Positions 24,911-32,489 of a stretch of DNA of 56,234 nt are shown here, piece after piece; the stretch's first letter is position 1, and the number at the start of each line of letters is the position of its first letter. The DNA is from SIG598 sp045580875 (lineage in GTDB: Bacteria; Bacillota; Clostridia; Oscillospirales; Acutalibacteraceae), in contig JAZNOP010000071.1 of the NCBI GenBank assembly GCA_045580875.1, positions 1 through 56,234 of the forward strand. Direction: 5' to 3'. The notes under the pieces were generated by a model. It did not search any database, was not told the DNA's origin, and saw only the letters and a program-made list of their open reading frames with translations. Position numbers and translations under genes: made by a program.

Positions 24911-25224
24911 CCGACATTCTCCTTTCGGAATATGAAACCACACCGTATGGCATGAATAAATATCTGAGTTATTCAAAATTGTATACAAAACAACATCCTA
25001 TATTATAGCATAAAAGCAAAAGTTTGCATCACTAATATTCAGTATTTTTTTTGCGTATTTTGTTCAATCATGCCAATAAAAAGCAAATATTCCTGAATAA
25101 TGTCCTGCTGCAGAGTATTTCAGCCGGCTCCACGCAATGCACCCATTGCCGCTGACTTCATATAATGACATTGTACAGCGCCCGTCAGGACGGTGTGACA
25201 ATCAATACAGGCAGGTCAATGATT
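24911..25224. other. Intergenic region with divergent promoters, no gene
   Basis: This 314-base region separates the phosphoesterase and feoA starts. It holds an extended -10 for the phosphoesterase and a lone TATAAT (25161-25166) that may serve feoA. I saw no gene and no clear Fur box. Confidence 0.6.
25002..25010 (-). promoter_or_regulatory. Extended -10 promoter of the metallophosphoesterase gene
   Basis: Reverse strand TGCTATAAT, with no good -35. The predicted start is near 24995, giving a leader of about 85 bases. Confidence 0.6.
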
Positions 25225-25512
25225 ATGATATTAAACAGAACGCTTGACAACCTTTCAACCGGTCAGAGTGCGCGCATAAGCAACATGACCGTTGGCGGAG
25301 GAATTCGCCGCAGAATGCAGGATATCGGCTTTCTTGACGGCGTTATTATCAAATGTCTGTTCCGCGGCATTTCCGGAGAACCGGCGGCATTTCTTATTAA
25401 CGGGGCAGTTATCGCCCTGCGCCGCGAGGAAATGTGCAGAATTCTGATTCAGCCGGTTGATGATAATGATCAGCCCGAGGCAGCGAACGAAGGTTGTGCG
25501 GCATGGGGCTGA
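25225..25512 (+). CDS. feoA: Ferrous iron transport protein FeoA
   Basis: The 95-residue SH3-like protein shows LSTGQSARI, GGIRRRMQDIGF and ALRREEMCRIL, the FeoA pattern. It supports FeoB in Fe(II) uptake. The second of two close ATGs (25225) gives a nine-base gap to AGG. The C-terminal tail of about 20 residues is acidic and longer than usual. feoB starts inside the last codons of feoA. Confidence 0.88.
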   Translation: MILNRTLDNLSTGQSARISNMTVGGGIRRRMQDIGFLDGVIIKCLFRGISGEPAAFLINGAVIALRREEMCRILIQPVDDNDQPEAANEGCAAWG

Positions 25513-27620
25513 CACGAACTTCCACCGGGAGCGGTGCCGCTGATATCCTGCGCACTGCAAAAACAAACATCGGCAGCAGCCGTAAAGTGGCACTCGCTGG
25601 TAATCCGAATGTCGGAAAAAGCACGGTTTTCAATCAACTGACCGGTATGCATCAGCACACCGGCAACTGGTCCGGAAAAACGGTGACCAACGCAAAAGGT
25701 GTGTGTACTTACAACGGTATCCGCTATTTACTGACTGATATCCCCGGAAGCTACTCGCTTTCTCCCCGCTCCGCAGAAGAAGAGGTTGCACGTGACCTTC
25801 TTTGCTCCGGCACTGTCGATGCGGTTGTCGTGGTGTGCGCGGCATCATGTCTCGCTCGGGGAATCGGACTTGTTTTGCAGATACTCGAAATCACCTCAAG
25901 GGTGGTAGTCTGTGTGAATCTTATGGATGAGGCAGAAGCAAAAGGAATTACTGTTGATATTGCTGTACTCAGTACACTTTTAGGCGTACCCGCAGTCGGA
26001 ACAAGTGCCCGCAGCGGTGACGGTCTTGATGAACTGATGAAAGCAGTTGAAACAGTCACTGAGTGGCATTATGAAGCAAGACCGCGCCGTACAGTTTATC
26101 CGTCATACATCGAATCAGCAATAAGCTGGCTGGTACCCGAACTTGAGCAAATGCAGACTTTTTACACACGGCGCACAGCACTTGAACTGCTTTCGGGAGA
26201 TAATTCTCCCCTCACTGACGCTTCGCTGAAAAATCCTGCAGTTGCAAGACGGCTGAAAGAAGTAAGGGACAGAATCTGCATGCAGGGAATCACTGACGAA
26301 AAAATACGCGATGATATCTCCTGTGCAGCAGTAAAAACCGCTGCTTATATATGTGCGAAAGCTGTATCCGGAAACAACAGCGGCTACAGCACGGCTGACC
26401 GGCGGATTGACCGGGTGCTTACCGGTCGGTGGACGGCATTTCCGATAATGATTCTGCTGATGCTGATTATATTCTGGCTGACAATAACCGGAGCAAATTA
26501 CCCCTCAGAGCTTCTTCGCCGACTATTTACATGGGGCGGAGAACAGCTTGAAAATATGCTGACAGCAATACACTGTCCTGAGATGATAACCGGCATGCTG
26601 GTTGACGGAGTGTTTCGTGTACTCGGCTGGGTTGTTTCGGTCATGCTGCCGCCGATGGCTATATTCTTCCCTCTTTTCACCATACTCGAGGACAGCGGTT
26701 TTCTTCCGCGAATGGCATTCAACATGGACAGCAGTTTCAAACATTGCGGAGCCTGCGGCAAGCAGGCACTGACCATTGCCATGGGATTCGGCTGCAATGC
26801 TGCAGGTGTAACCGGCTGCCGGATAATAGACTCTCCTCGCGAAAGACTGATTGCGATAATCACAAACAGTCTTGTACCGTGTAACGGCAGATTTCCGATG
26901 ATGGCGGCAATTATAACCATGTTTCTTACAGCCGGTCTCGGAGGCGCTGCTGCCTCTGCCGCTTCTTCCATCATTCTTGCAGGGTTTGTTGTGTTGGGAA
27001 TCGGTATGACATTTGCCGCGTCAAAGCTGCTTGCTGCGACAGTTCTGAAGGGTATTCCATCGTCATTTATCCTTGAACTCCCACCCTATAGAATGCCGCA
27101 ATGGGGGCAGATTATTGTCCGCTCGGTATTTGACCGCACACTCTTTGTTCTTGGCAGAGCCGCTGCAACTGCAGCGCCTGCCGGACTGATATTATGGATA
27201 ATGGCAAACATCAACACATCCGGCGGCACTCTTCTCGATATATGCAGTCGTTTTCTTGATGCGCCCGGGCGGTTCATTGGACTTGACGGAGTTATTCTGC
27301 TTGCTTTTATCCTCGGTTTTCCAGCAAATGAAATCGTCGTGCCGATAATGCTTATGATATACTCTGCTCAGGGCAAGCTGACCGAAATGGGAAGCTTTGA
27401 GCAGATGTACACCCTGCTTGCTGACAACGGATGGACATGGGTCACAGGTGTATGCGTACTGCTTTTTTCACTGATGCACTGGCCTTGTTCAACCACCTGC
27501 ATTACAATATTCAAGGAGACCCGCAGCTTGAGATGGACGGCTCTTGCGATTATTCTGCCCACTGCGCTTGGCGTAATATCATGCTTTCTCTTCAACCTGT
27601 TCGCGGGAATGTTTGTGTAA
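25503..27620 (+). CDS. feoB: Ferrous iron transporter FeoB
   Basis: The 705-residue protein has an N-terminal G domain with GNPNVGKST (G1), DIPGSYSL (G3) and NLMDEAE (G4), followed by a helical spacer. About ten membrane helices follow, with the gate regions CGACGKQALTIAMGFGCNA and NSLVPCNGRFP. It is the GTP-dependent inner-membrane Fe(II) permease. GAAGG lies nine bases before ATG 25503; a TTG nine bases upstream is less likely. It overlaps feoA by ten bases. Confidence 0.96.
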   Translation: MGLTRTSTGSGAADILRTAKTNIGSSRKVALAGNPNVGKSTVFNQLTGMHQHTGNWSGKTVTNAKGVCTYNGIRYLLTDIPGSYSLSPRSAEEEVARDLLCSGTVDAVVVVCAASCLARGIGLVLQILEITSRVVVCVNLMDEAEAKGITVDIAVLSTLLGVPAVGTSARSGDGLDELMKAVETVTEWHYEARPRRTVYPSYIESAISWLVPELEQMQTFYTRRTALELLSGDNSPLTDASLKNPAVARRLKEVRDRICMQGITDEKIRDDISCAAVKTAAYICAKAVSGNNSGYSTADRRIDRVLTGRWTAFPIMILLMLIIFWLTITGANYPSELLRRLFTWGGEQLENMLTAIHCPEMITGMLVDGVFRVLGWVVSVMLPPMAIFFPLFTILEDSGFLPRMAFNMDSSFKHCGACGKQALTIAMGFGCNAAGVTGCRIIDSPRERLIAIITNSLVPCNGRFPMMAAIITMFLTAGLGGAAASAASSIILAGFVVLGIGMTFAASKLLAATVLKGIPSSFILELPPYRMPQWGQIIVRSVFDRTLFVLGRAAATAAPAGLILWIMANINTSGGTLLDICSRFLDAPGRFIGLDGVILLAFILGFPANEIVVPIMLMIYSAQGKLTEMGSFEQMYTLLADNGWTWVTGVCVLLFSLMHWPCSTTCITIFKETRSLRWTALAIILPTALGVISCFLFNLFAGMFV

Positions 27621-27649
27621 ATGTATATAAGACAGAATGCCGGCTGATA

Positions 27650-27694
27650 ACAAAAACCGCACTGAGCATCACTGCCCGGTGCGGTTTTAATATT
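27650..27694. terminator. Bidirectional terminator after feoAB
   Basis: AAAACCGCAC (27653-27662) pairs with GTGCGGTTTT (27679-27688) between convergent feoB and the desulfidase gene. Confidence 0.88.
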
Positions 27695-27706
27695 TTCATT
27701 CTTTAC

Positions 27707-29002
27707 TCAGCAGCCATCGCTGAGCATCATTCTGATTATCTCTTCGTTTGTTTCGCGCATACCGTCCTTGCCGAGACGTCCGACATTCATTATTGTCCGC
27801 TCGACACCCTTGCTGACTATACCGTCACCTGCACGGAATTGCTGTCCGCAGGTGTACATCTCATAGCCGAGTATTCCTGCATCAACCGCAGAGGCTATCT
27901 TGGCTGCGCACGACGCCTTCGCTCCGTCACAGACTATGCCTGATACTATCGCAAGGGCATTGACCACTGTATGCACAACTTCCTTATATCCGCCGCCATG
28001 CAGATAAGCGATTCCTGCGCCTGCGCCGACAGCAGCGTTGACAGCACCGCAATAGGCAGAAAGTCTTCCGATTGAACTCTTCTGATAAATCGCAACAAGG
28101 TTTGAGAGCGTGAGTGCGCGGTAGAGATGTTCTTCGTCTGCGCCAAGCTCCTGTGCATAAATCACTACCGGAACCGAAACGGTTATACCCTGATTGCCGC
28201 TGCCAGAGTTGATGATAACCGGCATCTCACAGCCGTTCATTCTTGCATCAGAGCCTGCAGCCGCCATAGCCTTTGCCCTTACACGAACATCATCACCCTG
28301 CGTACGAAGCAGCACGCTGCCGATATTTGCGCCATAGTCACCGTTTATACCTTCATTTGCGATTGCCATATTGCAGGATATCTGTCTTGCCAACACCTCA
28401 CGCACATCTGCAATGTCCACGCTGTTGGCAAACTCCCAGATATCCTCCATATTCAGCAGCTCGCCGTCCTCGTAGGTTTCGGCTGAATCATGCTGAACTT
28501 CTTTCTGTTCGAGTATTTCGCCGTCTTTTTCTATCAGAACGACATTTGTATGGTAATTGGTTATTCTGACCTTTGCGTATGAATTGCCGCTGTAAAGGCA
28601 CAGGATTATGTCAAATGTAACACCGTTGTCAACGTGCTCGACCTCAATCGGTATGTTCTCCATCACCTGCTTTATCTGAACACACTGTTCAGCTGTTACA
28701 TCAGCAATTACCTCAAGCTCGCGTGACGCATCACCTGCAACAACACCGGCAATTATCGCTGCTGAAATTCCCTTCAGCTGACCGGTATTCGGAACAATGA
28801 CAGACTTGATATTCTTGAGTATACTTCCGCTTACGCCTGCCTCTATTCTTTCCGGCATTGTACCAAGTGTCTCACGGGCAATTGCCGCCGCATAGGCCAG
28901 TGCAATCGGTTCAGTACAGCCCATTGCCGGAATCAGCTCATCGTTCAGTATGCGGATATATGCGTCATAAGTTGGATTGCCTTTCTGCATTGCTGAAGTC
29001 AT
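27707..29002 (-). CDS. L-cysteine desulfidase / UPF0597 family protein
   Basis: The 431-residue protein has PAMGCTEPIA near residue 27 and DGAKASCAAKIAS near residue 355. The Cys residues at these places bind a [4Fe-4S] cluster in L-cysteine desulfidase/CyuA relatives and serine dehydratase alpha-like folds. It probably releases sulfide, ammonia and pyruvate from cysteine. The ATG at 29002 follows AAAAGGA at 12 bases; an upstream ATG adds 15 residues. It has a strong promoter of its own. Confidence 0.88.
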   Translation of the reverse strand: MTSAMQKGNPTYDAYIRILNDELIPAMGCTEPIALAYAAAIARETLGTMPERIEAGVSGSILKNIKSVIVPNTGQLKGISAAIIAGVVAGDASRELEVIADVTAEQCVQIKQVMENIPIEVEHVDNGVTFDIILCLYSGNSYAKVRITNYHTNVVLIEKDGEILEQKEVQHDSAETYEDGELLNMEDIWEFANSVDIADVREVLARQISCNMAIANEGINGDYGANIGSVLLRTQGDDVRVRAKAMAAAGSDARMNGCEMPVIINSGSGNQGITVSVPVVIYAQELGADEEHLYRALTLSNLVAIYQKSSIGRLSAYCGAVNAAVGAGAGIAYLHGGGYKEVVHTVVNALAIVSGIVCDGAKASCAAKIASAVDAGILGYEMYTCGQQFRAGDGIVSKGVERTIMNVGRLGKDGMRETNEEIIRMMLSDGC

Positions 29003-29047
29003 ATAAAACACATTCCTTTTCTCTTTGTAATCTGTACCCTTAATCAA

Positions 29048-29076
29048 ATCATAGACAACAGCCGCGGCAATGTCAA
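29048..29076 (-). promoter_or_regulatory. Sigma-A promoter of the desulfidase gene
   Basis: Reverse strand TTGACA (29076-29071), 17-base spacer, TATGAT (29053-29048). Confidence 0.75.
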
Positions 29077-29106
29077 GCGGAAGTTATTCCTGATTTAACA
29101 GCTCAA

Positions 29107-29142
29107 TACAAAACCGCCGCATTTCAGTGAAGTGCGGCGGTC
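29107..29142 (-). terminator. Terminator of the cohesin-like protein gene
   Basis: ACCGCCGCA and TGCGGCGGT form a 9-bp stem at 29113-29141. The reverse strand continues TTTTG. Confidence 0.82.
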
Positions 29143-29167
29143 TCAGAATTCAATTGACTTTCAGAAC

Positions 29168-30394
29168 TTATCTGTATCTTCTTCTGTCAGAGAAGTAATC
29201 GTCATCGTCAGCATCATCGTCAACAGGTGATGATGTATCTTCTCCGCCGAAGGAACCGTAACCGTCATCGTCGCGCTCGCGTCGATGGCTGCCAAGGAAA
29301 TCAAAGCTGCCGTACTCCTCTGCCGGAGCCTCAGCTTCTGCGCCGCGGTATCTGCGCGGTGTAAACTCATCTGCATCATCGTCATAGGCTGTTCTGGATG
29401 AGCCAAGCTGAGTTTCTGCTGCTCTGCCGAAATAGGAGGTATCTATATCGTCATCATCAAGAACAGACGGGCGGCGTGAAGGTGAACGCTTGCCGGAAAG
29501 ACGCTCGTTATAGTAATCGTCAGCGCTCTCTTCTTCCTCATCATATACGCTTCTCTGGAAACCGCCGGAGATATCGCCGAACCTTGATCTTGAGCCGGAA
29601 TACTCTCTCTGGGTATAATCCTCACTGTCTCTGCCGTAGCCATCTTCAAGCATTCGCTTCTGGCAGAGAATGAAGCCGACAACGACACCTGCTGCAAAAA
29701 CAACGATTGCGCCGAATATCATAAGAAGTACGCGACCGACTGATGATCCACCTTTATCTTTTTCCTTATTGTCTACTTCCTGATTTACGGTAGGCTCGCT
29801 GTAGTAATAGTTCGGTGTGCTGCCGTCGCCGGTGCCGTTGCCAACGCTGTTGTCGTTGGTCTCGACTATCTTGAGCTTCTTGTCCTTTGCCATGGAAAGG
29901 GTAAGAACGCCTTCCTTCTGAACAGCATCGGTCTTGCTCTGTGCATCATCAAGGCCGTAGCACTCGAGAACCTTGAGCGAAAGTGTATAATCACCAGATG
30001 CAACACCGGTAATTACCGCAAACTCGATGGGCAGATACTTTATGCCCTGAACTGACGGAGAGCCGTCGGGAGAAACATAAGTAATAAGCAGACCAGTCTG
30101 TCCGTCGCGCTCCTCGATTTTTGTGGAGAAGCCGTCAACGTTCTCAAAGATCGAGAGGCAGTTGAGTGCGTCAGGATCAAATGTAAGGAACAGCTTGAGG
30201 TCGATATAGCCCTTTTCTGTCTGATTGTTGATCTGAATTGTTGTTGCGATAGTATCGCCGGAAATGTAGGATATGTCGGTATTTACTGCGATGGTAAAGT
30301 CAACGTCCGATGCCGCATGAGCGGTCATTCCCGGGAGCATTGCAGCTGTCATGAACAGCACCATAATCACAGCCAGAATCTTCTTGAGTTTCAT
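29168..30394 (-). CDS. Secreted cohesin-like-domain protein with transmembrane anchor and charged cytoplasmic tail
   Basis: The 408-residue protein has a signal peptide (1-29, cleavage after AHA) and a beta-rich domain (about 32-160). Its order NTDISYISGDTIATTIQINN, LFLTFDPDAL and PIEFAVITGVASGDYTLSL follows that of cohesin or cohesin-like domains. A linker, one membrane helix (about 205-228) and a tail of about 180 residues rich in Asp, Arg, Ser and Tyr follow. Cohesins normally bind dockerins in cellulosomes. The exact family is uncertain because key loops cannot be checked by eye. AAAGGA lies eight bases before the ATG. Confidence 0.72.
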   Translation of the reverse strand: MKLKKILAVIMVLFMTAAMLPGMTAHAASDVDFTIAVNTDISYISGDTIATTIQINNQTEKGYIDLKLFLTFDPDALNCLSIFENVDGFSTKIEERDGQTGLLITYVSPDGSPSVQGIKYLPIEFAVITGVASGDYTLSLKVLECYGLDDAQSKTDAVQKEGVLTLSMAKDKKLKIVETNDNSVGNGTGDGSTPNYYYSEPTVNQEVDNKEKDKGGSSVGRVLLMIFGAIVVFAAGVVVGFILCQKRMLEDGYGRDSEDYTQREYSGSRSRFGDISGGFQRSVYDEEEESADDYYNERLSGKRSPSRRPSVLDDDDIDTSYFGRAAETQLGSSRTAYDDDADEFTPRRYRGAEAEAPAEEYGSFDFLGSHRRERDDDGYGSFGGEDTSSPVDDDADDDDYFSDRRRYR

Positions 30395-30498
30395 CCTGTA
30401 CATCCTTTCTCGAAGATATAGTTCGATATAAAATAATAATCTTTCTTTGCGGACCGACAGCAATTACATAACCACACGCCGAACCGTATCATTATGGT

Positions 30499-30527
30499 AT
30501 TATACTACATAATATGCAATGTAGCAA
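30499..30527 (-). promoter_or_regulatory. Sigma-A promoter of the cohesin-like protein gene
   Basis: Reverse strand TTGCTA (30527-30522), 17-base spacer, TATAAT (30504-30499). Confidence 0.7.
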
Positions 30528-30573
30528 GCAGAAAATAATTTTCATTACTCTACATAATATTTTTCGGCGGTAT

Positions 30574-31788
30574 TTACATCTTCTGGAAGATATAAAATTT
30601 GAGGTATGCAGTTTCAGGAGCATTCCACAGTATCGGGTGATCCATCGACTGCTGTCTGCCCTCTATCTGACGCAGGCTGACTCCGGCATCGGCTGCGGCT
30701 GATGCAAGCATCTCACAGAACATGGAATCGCTTATGAAATGCGAGCAGGAACAGGTGGCGAAATATCCGCCGCCGGGCAGAAGCTTCATTGCTCTGAGGT
30801 TAATCTCCTTGTAGCCCTTTATTGCGTTGTCAATAGTACTGCGTGATTTTGTAAACGCAGGCGGATCGAGAATAATAAAGTCATACTCGCCGTATTTCAT
30901 CGACGGAAGCATATCAAAAACATTTGCGCAGGTAAACTCAACATTTGTTATGCCGTTAAGCTCTGCATTAGCCTTGGCCGTTGCAAGAGCATCTTCCGAG
31001 ATATCAACCGCGGTAACGCTCTGTGCTCCGCCCATTGCTGCATTGAGCGCAAACGAACCGGTATGGGTAAAACAGTCAAGAACCCTTCTGCCTCTGGCAA
31101 TATCGCGGATCGCCTGACGGTTGAACTTCTGATCAAGGAAGAATCCGGTTTTCTGACCGTTCTCAATATCTACGTGATATTTTACGCCGTTTTCGCAGAT
31201 GATGACATCTGTACTGCCTGATGTTCTGCAGTCATCTAGAGCCAGCCAGCCCTTGCCCTGCTCCATGCCTTCCAGCCGGCGCACCGATACGTCATTTCGC
31301 TCATAGACACCGGAAATATTTTCACCCATCTGTCGAAGAATGCCGACAAGCTGAGACATGATGTCCTGCTTGACAAGCTCGACTCCAAGCGAAAGAGTCT
31401 GCACAACAAGCACATCAGAAAAGCGGTCAACTGTAAGTCCCGGGAATCCGTCAGACTCGCCGAAGATAAGACGGCAGCAATCGAACTGACTGCCCATAAC
31501 GGTCTTTCTGTATTCAACCGCACGGCGGAGTCTTCTTCCCCAGAAAGTGCTGTCAGGTATCTCATTTGCGTTTCGGGTAAGTACGCGCAGGCGTATCTTT
31601 GAATTGCGGTTTATAAAACCTGTTGCGACATATCTGCCGCGCTGATTTACTATGTCGACAACCGAACCGTCAGGGGCGCTGCGGTCATCATCAAACACCT
31701 CGCTGTCGTACACCCACGGGTATCCGGTGTTGATGGAAGCTTCCCCCTTACGGCTGACAGTAACTGTACTGAAACCTCTTGCTTTCAT
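30574..31788 (-). CDS. Class I SAM-dependent 23S rRNA methyltransferase, RlmI-like
   Basis: The 404-residue protein has an N-terminal PUA-like domain (about 5-75), with GYPWVYDSEV and RGRYVATGFINRNSKIRLRVL. A methyltransferase domain follows with NGQKTGFFLDQK, VLDCFTHTGSFALNA and DPPAFTKS. This layout and the DPPAF motif are those of RlmI/YwbD-type m5C rRNA methyltransferases. A Cys in CSCSH is the likely catalytic residue. Start 31788 has GGAG seven bases upstream. It follows a 193-residue unknown gene with a 13-base gap. Confidence 0.88.
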   Translation of the reverse strand: MKARGFSTVTVSRKGEASINTGYPWVYDSEVFDDDRSAPDGSVVDIVNQRGRYVATGFINRNSKIRLRVLTRNANEIPDSTFWGRRLRRAVEYRKTVMGSQFDCCRLIFGESDGFPGLTVDRFSDVLVVQTLSLGVELVKQDIMSQLVGILRQMGENISGVYERNDVSVRRLEGMEQGKGWLALDDCRTSGSTDVIICENGVKYHVDIENGQKTGFFLDQKFNRQAIRDIARGRRVLDCFTHTGSFALNAAMGGAQSVTAVDISEDALATAKANAELNGITNVEFTCANVFDMLPSMKYGEYDFIILDPPAFTKSRSTIDNAIKGYKEINLRAMKLLPGGGYFATCSCSHFISDSMFCEMLASAAADAGVSLRQIEGRQQSMDHPILWNAPETAYLKFYIFQKM

Positions 31789-31801
31789 ATTAAGCTCCAA
31801 T

Positions 31802-32383
31802 TCATAAATTTATAAATTCAGCAATTCCGCCTGTTTTTGATGCGTACAGCTCCGAAAGCTGCTGCGCATCTGCATTCTCAGCTTTGATGACAAGTCTGCC
31901 GCCTGCAAAAGCATACACCTCATGGTCTTTCATTCGCGCAATATGCTCTGCAAACGAACACAGACAGCGTGAATGCTCGCGAAGCACCCACGGGCGGATA
32001 TTGCCGCTGAGAAGCGAAGCAAAATTGCCGGCTGCAATCTGACCCTCCGGAATATACGGCTCACCGAGGAAAGCTCTGACCGATGATGCGGTAAGTTCAA
32101 TATCATCGATATTCACTTCGACATCTTCGCGCTCACCGCACACCTCATCAAAGGCAGCTTTCAGCCTGTCTGCGGGTATCTCCCACAGCAGTGCATGGCT
32201 TCCGAAGAAGCAATCTTCGCTGTCATCAGAAAGCAGCAGTGAATCAGCATACGGAAACAAAAACTGGCTGTAGGTTATTCCGCCTGATGCAAACAGAAGC
32301 GAAAACGCCTTTTTCATTATGCCCGAGCACTCACCCGGGCTTATCTGACCGTCAATTCTGACGGCAGTCAATTTCTCATTCAT
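31802..32383 (-). CDS. Uncharacterised protein cotranscribed with the rRNA methyltransferase
   Basis: This 193-residue acidic protein has no signal peptide, helix or motif I recognise. It has Cys residues near SRCLCSF and a C-terminal segment suggesting an alpha/beta fold. AAAGGAG lies six bases before ATG 32383. It is tightly linked to the RlmI-like gene, so a role in RNA modification or ribosome biology is possible but unsupported. Confidence 0.7.
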   Translation of the reverse strand: MNEKLTAVRIDGQISPGECSGIMKKAFSLLFASGGITYSQFLFPYADSLLLSDDSEDCFFGSHALLWEIPADRLKAAFDEVCGEREDVEVNIDDIELTASSVRAFLGEPYIPEGQIAAGNFASLLSGNIRPWVLREHSRCLCSFAEHIARMKDHEVYAFAGGRLVIKAENADAQQLSELYASKTGGIAEFINL

Positions 32384-32434
32384 ATTAATCTCCTTTGCGG
32401 AGGTATAATTTATCATTATCTGCAGACAGCAGAC

Positions 32435-32465
32435 AAGAGTATACGGATGATTTCCGTATACTCTT
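32435..32465 (-). terminator. Perfect 13-bp inverted repeat after secA, possible terminator
   Basis: AAGAGTATACGGA (32435-32447) and TCCGTATACTCTT (32453-32465) pair perfectly. Neither strand has a strong T-run afterwards, so termination is uncertain. It lies between secA and the next gene on the same strand. Confidence 0.5.
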
Positions 32466-32489
32466 ATCGGTTATGACTGATTCTGCTGA

